From Lawsonibacter sp. (GTDB lineage: Bacteria > Bacillota > Clostridia > Oscillospirales > Oscillospiraceae): a stretch of DNA of 13,152 bases. The translations under genes and the position numbers were made by a program. The stretch lies in assembly GCA_022798855.1 (NCBI GenBank), contig JAAWNI010000041.1, positions 1 through 13,152 on the forward strand. The letters run 5' to 3'. Positions 1-5,829 of the stretch are shown here, one piece after another; positions within the stretch are counted from its first letter, which is position 1; every line of letters begins with the position of its first letter. Below the pieces are notes generated by a model. That model saw only the letters and a program-made list of their open reading frames with translations. It had not been told where the DNA came from and made no database searches.

Positions 1-264
1 GGGCTTGCCGTAGAGCTTGCCGGCGGGGCGGAAGCGGTAGCCGTAGATGCGGCCGTGCTCCTCCAGCTCCTGGGCGAACTCCTTGGCCATCTGGGCGTGG
101 TGGTCGGGGTGGATGTAGCGCAGGGCGTTCTTGATGGCCAGGGCCTTGTCGGCCTCGGACAGGTGGGACTCACGGCGGGGCGCCCGGCGGCAGCCCTCCT
201 CAAAGGCGGGGTACTCGGGCAGGTCGTAGTCCAGCTTGATGGTCATAGCGTCCGCGAGATTCAT
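1..264 (-). CDS. hutU: Urocanate hydratase, N-terminal 88 residues (runs off window)
   Basis: Urocanate hydratase converts urocanate to imidazolonepropionate with bound NAD+, the second step of histidine degradation in the cytoplasm. Only the first 88 codons are visible, and the frame is open to the window edge. The translation begins MNLADAMTIKLDYDLPEY and contains RRAPRRE, ALAIKNALRYIHP and GRIYGYRFRPAG, which match the N-terminus of the roughly 670-residue Firmicutes form of the enzyme. The NAD-binding core and catalytic residues lie outside. The start is set by an ATG at 264-262 with GGAGG at 278-274, 9 nt upstream. The gene is divergent from the lysR gene at 455. The ftcD and fchA genes nearby act later in the same pathway, which supports the call. 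Recognition is from memory of the family; no search was run. Confidence 0.88.
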   Translation of the reverse strand, partial: MNLADAMTIKLDYDLPEYPAFEEGCRRAPRRESHLSEADKALAIKNALRYIHPDHHAQMAKEFAQELEEHGRIYGYRFRPAGKLYGKP

Positions 265-328
265 AATGTGTTTCCTCCGTTTCTAAAAATATAAAGTGTT
301 CGGCAGGGAACTGTTTTTTATGTATTGT

Positions 329-357
329 ATTTTAACAAAAACATGGTAAAATGAAAA
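329..357 (-). promoter_or_regulatory. Candidate sigma-A promoter of hutU
   Basis: On the minus strand, TTTTCA (357-352) and TAAAAT (334-329) are separated by 17 nt and lie 65 nt or more upstream of the hutU ATG. They match the -35 and -10 consensus at 4/6 and 5/6. The AT-rich stretch stands out from the GC-rich coding DNA on both sides. The -10 hexamer is also one arm of the dyad ATTTTA-N12-TAAAAT (329-352), so a regulator bound there would block or reshape this promoter. Prediction only. Confidence 0.4.
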
Positions 358-454
358 GCACCTGTATTATATATTTGCCATACCGGAAAAGTATAGCGAA
401 AGCCCTGGCCCGTGCATTGACACGGCCCAGCGGCGGGGGGAGGGAGCGAACGCC

Positions 455-1351
455 ATGAATTTCAAGCAGCTGGAGTATTTCGCTGCGGTGGCGAAGGCGG
501 GGAGCATCTCCGGGGCTTCCCGGGAGCTCCACGTGGCCCAGCCGCCGGTCAGCCGCCAGCTGGCGCTGCTGGAGGACGAGCTGGGGGCCACCCTCTTTCT
601 GCGCACCAACAAGGGGGTGGAGCTCACCGAAGCGGGCCGGTGCCTTTACCAGCAGTGCCAGAAAATGTTTCAGAATCTGCGGACCATGGCGGACGCCGTC
701 CGGGATGTGGACGCCGGGCTCCGCGGGCAGCTCAAGCTGGGGGCCATCTACTCCGACGTCCAGATTGCCACCGACCTCTTGAAGGAGTACCACCGACAGT
801 TCCCCCAGGTGGAGCTGTACGTCCGCCTGGGCTCCCCCCGGGACCTGCTGGACGACCTGAACAGGGGGGAGCTCCATGTGCTCTTTCTGCGCAGCCAGTC
901 GGAGCGGTCCCTGGGGTTGAAGGAGCTGGTGCTGGGGGAGGACCCTCTGGAGCTGGTCATGCGCCCTGAGACGGACCCCGCCCCGGGCCGGGACGCGGTG
1001 CCCATCCAGGCCCTGCGGGGCGTGCCCATGTGCCTGCTGCGGGGCGACGATCTGTGGGGCTACAGCCGGGACCTGCTGGAGGAGTGCCGCCGGGCGGGCT
1101 TCACCCCGAACGTGGTGTGCCACTGTTACGACACCCCCATGGAGATGCAGATGGTGCAGGCGGGCTTCGGCGTGGGCTTTCTGCCCCGCTCCATCGTGTC
1201 CGCCCACCGGGGGTCGCCGGTGTACAGCAAGCCGGTGCTGGAGTTCTCCGCCAAGTCCTACCCCATTTTGGTGTGGCAGAACGACCCCTATCAGACGGGC
1301 TGCGTGAGGCGGTTTATCGGCCTGGCGGGGGAGCAGCGGAACGGCGGTTAA
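455..1351 (+). CDS. LysR-family transcriptional regulator
   Basis: A 298-residue DNA-binding regulator of standard LysR length. The winged helix-turn-helix covers about residues 1-60 (MNFKQLEYFAAVAKAGSISG, then ASRELHVAQPPVSRQLALLE and LFLRTNKGVELTEAG), followed by the linker helix. The periplasmic-binding-protein-like effector domain starts near residue 91 (GQLKLGAIYS). The ATG at 455 follows a GGAGGGAG at about 439-446. The gene lies between divergent hutU (190-bp gap) and gltS (127-bp gap) on its own strand. The classic LysR layout would have it control hutU and itself, and perhaps gltS. The effector cannot be read from sequence; urocanate, histidine, formiminoglutamate or glutamate would fit the context, which is inference. 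A candidate dyad in the divergent gap is listed separately. Confidence 0.93.
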   Translation: MNFKQLEYFAAVAKAGSISGASRELHVAQPPVSRQLALLEDELGATLFLRTNKGVELTEAGRCLYQQCQKMFQNLRTMADAVRDVDAGLRGQLKLGAIYSDVQIATDLLKEYHRQFPQVELYVRLGSPRDLLDDLNRGELHVLFLRSQSERSLGLKELVLGEDPLELVMRPETDPAPGRDAVPIQALRGVPMCLLRGDDLWGYSRDLLEECRRAGFTPNVVCHCYDTPMEMQMVQAGFGVGFLPRSIVSAHRGSPVYSKPVLEFSAKSYPILVWQNDPYQTGCVRRFIGLAGEQRNGG

Positions 1352-1391
1352 TTTTTTTAAGAAAATCAACAAAAAGACCTTACGTTCCGGC

Positions 1392-1420
1392 TTGCGTTAT
1401 TGTTCTGAATATACTATAAT
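1392..1420 (+). promoter_or_regulatory. Candidate sigma-A promoter of gltS operon
   Basis: TTGCGT (1392-1397) and a perfect TATAAT (1415-1420) are spaced exactly 17 nt apart, placing the start of transcription near 1427 and leaving a 5' leader of about 50 nt before gltS. The -35 is weak (3/6), which is compatible with activation by the adjacent LysR protein. Just at the expected start lies a small hairpin, CGGTTTT (1426-1432) with AAAACCG (1436-1442), that could stabilise the 5' end of the mRNA. Confidence 0.55.
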
Positions 1421-1478
1421 AAAAGCGGTTTTGGAAAAACCGTGGGTGAAGAAGAAAAATTAAAAAGGAGAGAAGAAA

Positions 1479-2729
1479 ATGTCATTTGAAATGGTAGAGG
1501 GCGTTTTGAACATAAACGCCACCGCGATCATGACCACGGCCATGGCGGCGGTCATGCTGCTCATCGGGTACTTCATCAAGAGTAAGGTTGGGGTGCTGAA
1601 CAAATACTGCATCCCGGCTCCCGTGGTGGGCGGCTTCCTGTTTATGTTTATTTCCTTCGCGGGACATATGAGCGGCACCTTCGCGTTCAACTTCGATACT
1701 CTGTATCAGGACCCCTTCATGCTGGCCTTCTTTGTCACGGTCGGCCTGGGCGCCAGCTACAAGCTGCTGGTGAAGGGCGGCATTTTGCTGATTGTCTACT
1801 GGCTGATTGCCGGCGTCATCTCCGTGTTCCAGAACGTCATCGGCATCGCCGTGGGCACCGCGGTGGGCCTGGAGGCCCCCTATGCCCTGCTGTCCTCCGC
1901 CATTTCCATGATCGGCGGCCACGGCGCGGCTCTGCGCTATGGCGGCGACTTTGTAAAGCTTGGTTTTGAGCAGGGTGAGTTGGTAGGCGCTGCCGCTGCT
2001 ACCTTCGGCCTGATCTCCGCCGTGCTCATCGGCGGTCCCCTGGGCCGCCGTCTTATCGAGAAGCATAACCTGCATCCCGATGAGAATGATACCTTCGAGT
2101 CCGATGTGGATCAGATCAACGCCGTCAGCAATGAGAAACTGTCCAGCCTGGACGTGATGAAGAATGTGACTGTCATTTTGGTCTGCATGGCTCTGGGCAC
2201 CATGGTATCTGGCTGGATCGGCAAGCTGATCGACATGAGCTTCCCCACCTACGTGGGCGCTATGTTTGTGGCCGTCATTGTCCGCAACCTGAACGAGGTA
2301 TTCCACTTCTACAATTTCAGCTTCTCCCTGGTGGACGGCATCGGCGACGTGATGCTCTCCCTGTATCTGTCCATCGCCCTGATGACCCTGAAGATGTGGG
2401 AGCTGGCCGGCCTGATCGGCGGCGTGTTCATCGTCGTGATGTGCCAGGTGCTGTTTATGGCCCTCATCGCCTACTTCGTGGTGTTCCGCATCCTGGGCAG
2501 CAACTATGACGCCGCTGTCATGTGCGCCGGCCTGTGCGGCCACGGCCTGGGCGCCACCCCCTCCGCCATCGTGAACATGACCGCCGTCAAGGACCGCTAC
2601 GGCATGAGCCGCAAGGCCTTTATGATCGTCCCCATCGTGGGCGCGTTCCTGGTGGACATCATCTATCAGCCCCAGACTATTGCTTTCATCAAATTCTTTG
2701 TCCCCGCCGCCAGCAATCTGGTTGGCTGA
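1479..2729 (+). CDS. gltS: Sodium/glutamate symporter
   Basis: A 416-residue integral membrane protein of the GltS (ESS) family, which takes up glutamate with Na+. The chain is nearly all hydrophobic segments arranged as an inverted repeat, with a more polar central stretch near residues 190-228. Each half carries a glycine-rich GHG motif: GGHGAA at 146-151 and CGHGLGATPSAIVNM at 353-367. The latter, with MTAVKDRYG and VPIVGAFLVD after it, is very typical of the family. The first motif has Ala where many members have Thr (GGHGT). Length is close to the usual 400 residues. AAAAGGAGAG sits just upstream of ATG 1479. The neighbouring ftcD reaction releases glutamate, so glutamate handling fits; the actual direction of flux here is not known. 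It is followed after 75 bp by ftcD. Confidence 0.93.
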   Translation: MSFEMVEGVLNINATAIMTTAMAAVMLLIGYFIKSKVGVLNKYCIPAPVVGGFLFMFISFAGHMSGTFAFNFDTLYQDPFMLAFFVTVGLGASYKLLVKGGILLIVYWLIAGVISVFQNVIGIAVGTAVGLEAPYALLSSAISMIGGHGAALRYGGDFVKLGFEQGELVGAAAATFGLISAVLIGGPLGRRLIEKHNLHPDENDTFESDVDQINAVSNEKLSSLDVMKNVTVILVCMALGTMVSGWIGKLIDMSFPTYVGAMFVAVIVRNLNEVFHFYNFSFSLVDGIGDVMLSLYLSIALMTLKMWELAGLIGGVFIVVMCQVLFMALIAYFVVFRILGSNYDAAVMCAGLCGHGLGATPSAIVNMTAVKDRYGMSRKAFMIVPIVGAFLVDIIYQPQTIAFIKFFVPAASNLVG

Positions 2730-2745
2730 GTATCTGCGAAACCGG

Positions 2746-2771
2746 CCGGGGCCGGGTAAAACCGGCTCCGG
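2746..2771 (+). other. GC-rich stem-loop between gltS and ftcD
   Basis: CCGGGGCCGG (2746-2755) pairs with CCGGCTCCGG (2762-2771) across a 6-nt GTAAAA loop, giving ten pairs with one G-U wobble. No T-run follows directly, so it is not a standard intrinsic terminator. It may protect the 3' end of the gltS message or lower read-through into ftcD. An AT-rich stretch and AGGAGG for ftcD follow. Confidence 0.5.
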
Positions 2772-2804
2772 CACCATATAAAAATTTTTAGGAGGAAAAC
2801 AATT

Positions 2805-3716
2805 ATGGCTAAACTTGTCGAGTGCATCCCCAATTTCAGCTGCAGCAAGGAAAAGGACGAGGCCGCTTACAACGCCCTGGTGGACGTGGCCAAGAGCGTG
2901 CCCGGCTGCACCCTCTTCGACGCCCAGACCGACGGCAACCACAACCGCTGCGTCTTCACCATGATCGGCTCCCCCGAGGCCATCGAGGAGGTCGCCTTCC
3001 AGCTGGCCAAGAAGGCCGCCGAGGTCATCGACATGACCAAGCACGTGGGCGAGCACTCCCGCATGGGTGCCACCGACGTGATCCCCTTCGTCCCCACCAT
3101 GGGCGTCACCGTGGAGGAGTGCGTGGAGATCAGCAAGCGGCTGGGCCAGCGCATCTGGGACGAGCTGAAAATCCCCTCCTTCCTGTATGAGGATTCCGCT
3201 TCCGCCCCCCACCGCCGCAATCTGGCCGCCTGCCGCAAGGGCCAGTTCGAGGGCATGCCCGAGAAGCTGCTCCAGGACGAGTGGGCCCCCGACTTCGGCG
3301 AGCGGAAGATCCATCCCACCGCCGGCATCACCGCCATCGGCGCCCGCATGCCCCTGGTGGCCTTCAACGTGAATCTGGCCACCTCCGACGTGGAGGTTGC
3401 CAAGAAGATCGCCAAGGTCATCCGCGGCTCCTCCGGCGGCTTCCGCAGCTGCAAGGCCATGGGCTTCATGCTGGAGGACCGGGGCATCGCCCAGGTTTCC
3501 ATGAATATGGTCAACTATGAGGATACCCCGCTGAACGTGGTCTATGAGATGATCCGCGCCCTGGCCGAGCGCTACGGCACCTACATTGTGGGCAGCGAGG
3601 TCGTCGGCCTTACCCCCGCCAAGGCCCTCATCGACTGCGCCGAGCACTACCTGAAACTGGAGAACTTCGACTGCCACAACCAGGTCATGGAGTACCACCT
3701 GGTGGGCATGGAATAA
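2805..3716 (+). CDS. ftcD: Glutamate formimidoyltransferase
   Basis: Transfers the formimino group from N-formimino-L-glutamate to tetrahydrofolate, giving glutamate and 5-formimino-THF; this is a cytoplasmic step of the five-step histidine pathway. The 303-residue protein covers just the transferase part that is fused to a cyclodeaminase in animals. Visible hallmarks are CIPNFSCSK (residues 7-15), DGNHNRCVFTMIG (43-55) and HVGEHSRMGATDVIPF (80-95), in which His84 corresponds to the catalytic histidine of the mammalian enzyme. The C-subdomain begins around GITAIGARMPLVAFNVNL. The start ATG has AGGAGG about 8 nt upstream. The partner fchA follows after a 170-bp gap that holds a palindromic element. 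The two-protein arrangement is usual in Clostridia. I see no defect in the frame. Confidence 0.95.
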   Translation: MAKLVECIPNFSCSKEKDEAAYNALVDVAKSVPGCTLFDAQTDGNHNRCVFTMIGSPEAIEEVAFQLAKKAAEVIDMTKHVGEHSRMGATDVIPFVPTMGVTVEECVEISKRLGQRIWDELKIPSFLYEDSASAPHRRNLAACRKGQFEGMPEKLLQDEWAPDFGERKIHPTAGITAIGARMPLVAFNVNLATSDVEVAKKIAKVIRGSSGGFRSCKAMGFMLEDRGIAQVSMNMVNYEDTPLNVVYEMIRALAERYGTYIVGSEVVGLTPAKALIDCAEHYLKLENFDCHNQVMEYHLVGME

Positions 3717-3727
3717 ACCACCTCTTC

Positions 3728-3855
3728 GTAGGGCGCGACGACCCCGGCGCGCCGTCAATAGAGAATTGGCGCGCAGCCGATGGAGAAATGGCGCGGCGGC
3801 CTTGGAGTGCGGCCGATAGAGGAATGGCGCGGCGGGCCGAGTCGTCCCGCCCTAC
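3728..3855. repeat. 128-bp palindromic interspersed element (long form)
   Basis: Terminal inverted repeats of 15 nt, GTAGGGCGCGACGAC (3728-3742) and GTCGTCCCGCCCTAC (3841-3855), match with one mismatch. The element fills most of the ftcD-fchA gap and codes for nothing plausible. Inside are three degenerate copies of a unit like GATGGAGAAATGGCGCGG, starting at 3757, 3779 and 3815. A related short copy lies at 11446-11510 in the opposite orientation. It resembles a MITE or REP-type element mobilised in trans; no target duplication is clear. Transcribed, it would fold into a long hairpin between two genes of one pathway. Confidence 0.8.
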
Positions 3856-3886
3856 ATAAAAAACGTAAAGATTAGGAGAATGCCCT

Positions 3887-4513
3887 ATGAAACTGGCTGA
3901 ACTGAAAACCGCCGAATTTGTGGACCTGCTGGCTTCCGACGCCCCCGCCCCCGGCGGCGGCTCCGCGGCCGCTCTGGAGGGCGCCCTGGGCGCGGCCCTC
4001 ACCGCCATGGTGTGCTCTCTGACCATCGGCAAGAAGAAGTATGCCGAGTTTGAGGAGCTGGCCGCCGAGGCCCAGAAGAAAGCCGCCGGCCTGAAAGCCC
4101 GCTTTGTGGACGTGATGGACCGGGACACCGAGGCCTTCAATGTGGTCAGCGCCGCCTTCGGCATGCCCAAGGCCACCGACGAGGAGAAGGCCGCCCGCTC
4201 CGCCGCCATTCAGAAGGGCCTGGAGGGCTGCACCAAGACCCCCTTCGAGATGATGGAGCTGGCCGCTGAGACCCTGGAGCTGACCGCTTCCATCCTGGGC
4301 AAGAGCAACGACAGCGCCGCCAGCGACCTGGGCGTGTCCGCCCTGTCTCTGCGCGCCGCCATCCAGGGTGCATGGCTCAACGTGCTCATCAACATCGGCA
4401 GCTTGAAGAACAAGGAGCTGGCCGAGGACTACCGCAAGAAGGGCGAAGCCCTGCTGGCCAAGGCCCTGCCCCTGGCCGATCAGATCTATGACACCGTAGT
4501 CAAGTCCATGTAA
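3887..4513 (+). CDS. fchA: Formimidoyltetrahydrofolate cyclodeaminase
   Basis: Converts 5-formimino-THF to 5,10-methenyl-THF and ammonia, bringing the histidine-derived carbon into the one-carbon pool. The 208-residue, all-helical protein is the stand-alone FTCD_C type. The family signature PAPGGGSAAALEGALGAAL is at residues 20-38, and acidic VDVMDRDTEAF at 74-84 contains the aspartate expected in the active site. NDSAASDLGVSAL then AIQGAWLNVLINI (about 141-170) form the other conserved block. Length is normal for the family. The start ATG at 3887 has TAGGAGA upstream. It is co-directional with ftcD, although separated by the palindromic element. Its stop is only 10 nt before the THF riboswitch, so folT is very probably on the same transcript. 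Confidence 0.95.
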   Translation: MKLAELKTAEFVDLLASDAPAPGGGSAAALEGALGAALTAMVCSLTIGKKKYAEFEELAAEAQKKAAGLKARFVDVMDRDTEAFNVVSAAFGMPKATDEEKAARSAAIQKGLEGCTKTPFEMMELAAETLELTASILGKSNDSAASDLGVSALSLRAAIQGAWLNVLINIGSLKNKELAEDYRKKGEALLAKALPLADQIYDTVVKSM

Positions 4514-4523
4514 ATATTTGTAC

Positions 4524-4625
4524 CTGGCCAGAGTAGGCCCAGCGCGTCAAGTGCCGCCGGATGGGAAGTTGCCGGCGGACGAAGGATCTAAAAGATCCGC
4601 GTTGCTGTGCCGCATCCGCTGCCAT
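4524..4625 (+). ncRNA. Tetrahydrofolate (THF) riboswitch, class I
   Basis: The segment carries the conserved THF-I aptamer blocks in order: AGAGTAG (4530-4536), GCGTCAAGTG (4544-4553), GGATGGGAAGTTG (4559-4571), CGAAG (4580-4584) and CGCATCCGCT (4611-4620). Helices are readable: P1 TGGC (4525-4528) with GCCA (4621-4624); P2 GGC (4536-4538) and CAGC (4540-4543) with GCTG (4604-4607) and GCC (4609-4611); P3 CCGCCGG (4554-4560) with CCGGCGG (4572-4578); and a further hairpin GGATCT (4584-4589) with AGATCC (4593-4598). This class binds reduced folates and usually shuts off folate uptake or synthesis genes. It sits directly before folT, the classical target. Confidence 0.93.
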
Positions 4626-4669
4626 GGGGGAGCGCGCTCCTTTCATGGCAACACGCTGTGAAAGGAGCG
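4621..4669 (+). promoter_or_regulatory. Riboswitch expression platform sequestering the folT ribosome binding site
   Basis: CGCTCCTTTCA (4635-4645) is perfectly complementary over 11 nt to TGAAAGGAGCG (4659-4669), which contains the folT Shine-Dalgarno AAAGGAG. That stem would block translation. An alternative hairpin, GCCATG (4621-4626) with CATGGC (4644-4649) plus GGAG (4629-4632) with CTCC (4637-4640), ties up the same anti-SD strand and frees the SD. GCCA is also the 3' strand of aptamer P1, so ligand binding should dismantle the alternative hairpin and let the blocking stem form. There is no T-run, so control is predicted at translation. The folding logic is inferred from base pairing by eye. 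Confidence 0.75.
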
Positions 4670-4676
4670 TATTATT

Positions 4677-5243
4677 ATGTCGATCAACAAGAAGCGTTTT
4701 AACATCTACACCATCTGCATGATCGCCCTGCTCACCGCCATGGTGGTCCTGCTGAAACGGACCATCGCCATCGAGACGCCCTATTTCAAGTTCAACTTTG
4801 CGTCGCTGCCCATCATGCTGGCCGCGATGCTGTTCGGCCCCGTTGAGGGCATGGTGGTGGGGCTTTTAGGGGAGTTCATCGCTCAGATCACCGGACCCTA
4901 CGGCCTGGCCCCCACCACGGTGCTCTACGTGGCCCCCGCCGCCATCCGCGGCGTGGTGGTAGGCCTGGGGGCCGTGTGGTGCCGCCGGACCGGCAAGCGG
5001 ATAGAGAGCCGGCCCGTGGCCTGCTACGCCATATGCGTTGCCGGGGCGGTGTTTACCACACTGGGCAACACCGTGAGCATCTGGCTGGAGAGCGTGATGT
5101 ACCACACCGAGTTTATGGTGCATGTCCCCTTCCTGCCCGGACGGTTTGCCACCGGGATCGCCACCGCTGTCATTGTTACCACTGTCTGTATCCCTCTGGT
5201 GCACGCCCTGCGCCGCAGCGGCGTTGTGAAATACACTGACTGA
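4677..5243 (+). CDS. folT: Folate ECF transporter S component
   Basis: The substrate-binding membrane subunit of an energy-coupling-factor vitamin importer, predicted to capture folate outside the cell and to use a shared EcfA/EcfA'/EcfT module encoded elsewhere. The 188-residue protein has about five or six hydrophobic segments, starting with IYTICMIALLTAMVVLL (residues 10-26). Features common to S components are a basic N-terminus (NKKRF) and a small-residue-rich first helix for contact with EcfT, followed by PIMLAAMLFGPVEGMVVGLLGEF (45-67). Folate specificity is inferred mainly from the THF riboswitch directly upstream and from the folate genes around it. AAAGGAG is 9 nt before ATG 4677. 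hutD follows 17 nt downstream, so folT, hutD and folC form one tight unit. Confidence 0.88.
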   Translation: MSINKKRFNIYTICMIALLTAMVVLLKRTIAIETPYFKFNFASLPIMLAAMLFGPVEGMVVGLLGEFIAQITGPYGLAPTTVLYVAPAAIRGVVVGLGAVWCRRTGKRIESRPVACYAICVAGAVFTTLGNTVSIWLESVMYHTEFMVHVPFLPGRFATGIATAVIVTTVCIPLVHALRRSGVVKYTD

Positions 5244-5260
5244 CGAAAGGAGCCGCGTTT

Positions 5261-5827
5261 ATGGAATGGAAGCTTCTCACCCGGGAGGACTATGTGGCCA
5301 CGAACTGGTCCGGCGGGACCACCACCCAGCTGGCCATCGCCCCGGAGGGGGCGGTGTACGCGGACCGGGACTTCCTCTGGCGGCTCAGCTCCGCCACCGT
5401 GGAGCTGGACCACTCCGACTTCACCCCTCTGCCTGACTACAACCGTTTTCTGGCCATTCTGGACGGGGAGATCAAGCTAAAAATTGACGCCAGCGAACCC
5501 TTCCCCCTGGCACCCGGACGGGTAGTTGCCTTCGACGGCGGTGTGCCTGTGGAGAGCTGGGACAAGTGCGTGGACTTCAACCTGATGGTCCGCAAGGGCA
5601 GGGGGGAGGGGGCGGTGGACGTCCTGTCCGGCCCCTGTGAGGAGGACTGGACCCCCGATCCAGGGGACCTGGCCATCTACTGCGCCTCCGGTGCGGTCCG
5701 CCTGCCCGATTTCGGCGTGGAGGCCCAGGCGGGCCAGACACTGCTCTGCCGGAGCTTTGAGGGCGGGCCGGTCAAGGTGGCCTGCGAAGCCGGAGCCGTC
5801 ATGCTGGCCAGCGTCAAGGAGGTATAA
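5261..5827 (+). CDS. hutD: HutD/Ves family protein
   Basis: A 188-residue cupin-like protein of the HutD/Ves family. Recognisable features are NWSGGTTTQLAIAPEG (15-30), the WRLSSATVELDHSDF run (40-54) and PLPDYNRFLAILDGE (56-70), the last being the usual start of the cupin barrel. Other members sit in histidine-utilisation operons of proteobacteria, where HutD has been proposed to limit or tune hut expression by binding a pathway intermediate; its exact biochemistry is not settled. Here its presence strengthens the assignment of the whole block to histidine use. AAAGGAG precedes ATG 5261. Its stop is 2 nt before folC, so translation of the two is likely coupled. There is no signal peptide, and a cytoplasmic location is expected. 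Confidence 0.85.
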   Translation: MEWKLLTREDYVATNWSGGTTTQLAIAPEGAVYADRDFLWRLSSATVELDHSDFTPLPDYNRFLAILDGEIKLKIDASEPFPLAPGRVVAFDGGVPVESWDKCVDFNLMVRKGRGEGAVDVLSGPCEEDWTPDPGDLAIYCASGAVRLPDFGVEAQAGQTLLCRSFEGGPVKVACEAGAVMLASVKEV

Positions 5828-5829
5828 GC

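Noticed and set aside
55..294. A small plus-strand open frame at the left edge
   Set aside because: It lies opposite hutU, has a repetitive Leu/Gly/Val composition, and lacks a ribosome binding site.
332..1372. A 346-codon minus-strand open frame opposite the first lysR gene
   Set aside because: Low-complexity translation rich in His, Gln, Pro and Leu, no ribosome binding site, and full overlap with a clear LysR gene.
1425..1442. The hairpin CGGTTTT/AAAACCG as a terminator of the first lysR gene
   Set aside because: It lies downstream of the predicted gltS promoter and has only seven mostly A-T pairs with no T-run; a 5' leader hairpin is more likely.
1482..3758. A 758-codon open frame on the minus strand opposite gltS and ftcD
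   Set aside because: It is the mirror of two well-recognised genes; GC-rich third positions suppress stop codons in the antisense frame. The translation is rich in His, Gly, Ala and Asp with no family resemblance, and it runs across the gene gap.
3728..3855. A CRISPR-like array suggested by repeated units in the ftcD-fchA gap
   Set aside because: Units are degenerate, spacings of 22 and 36 nt are irregular, there are only three, and they sit inside terminal inverted repeats; no cas gene is nearby.
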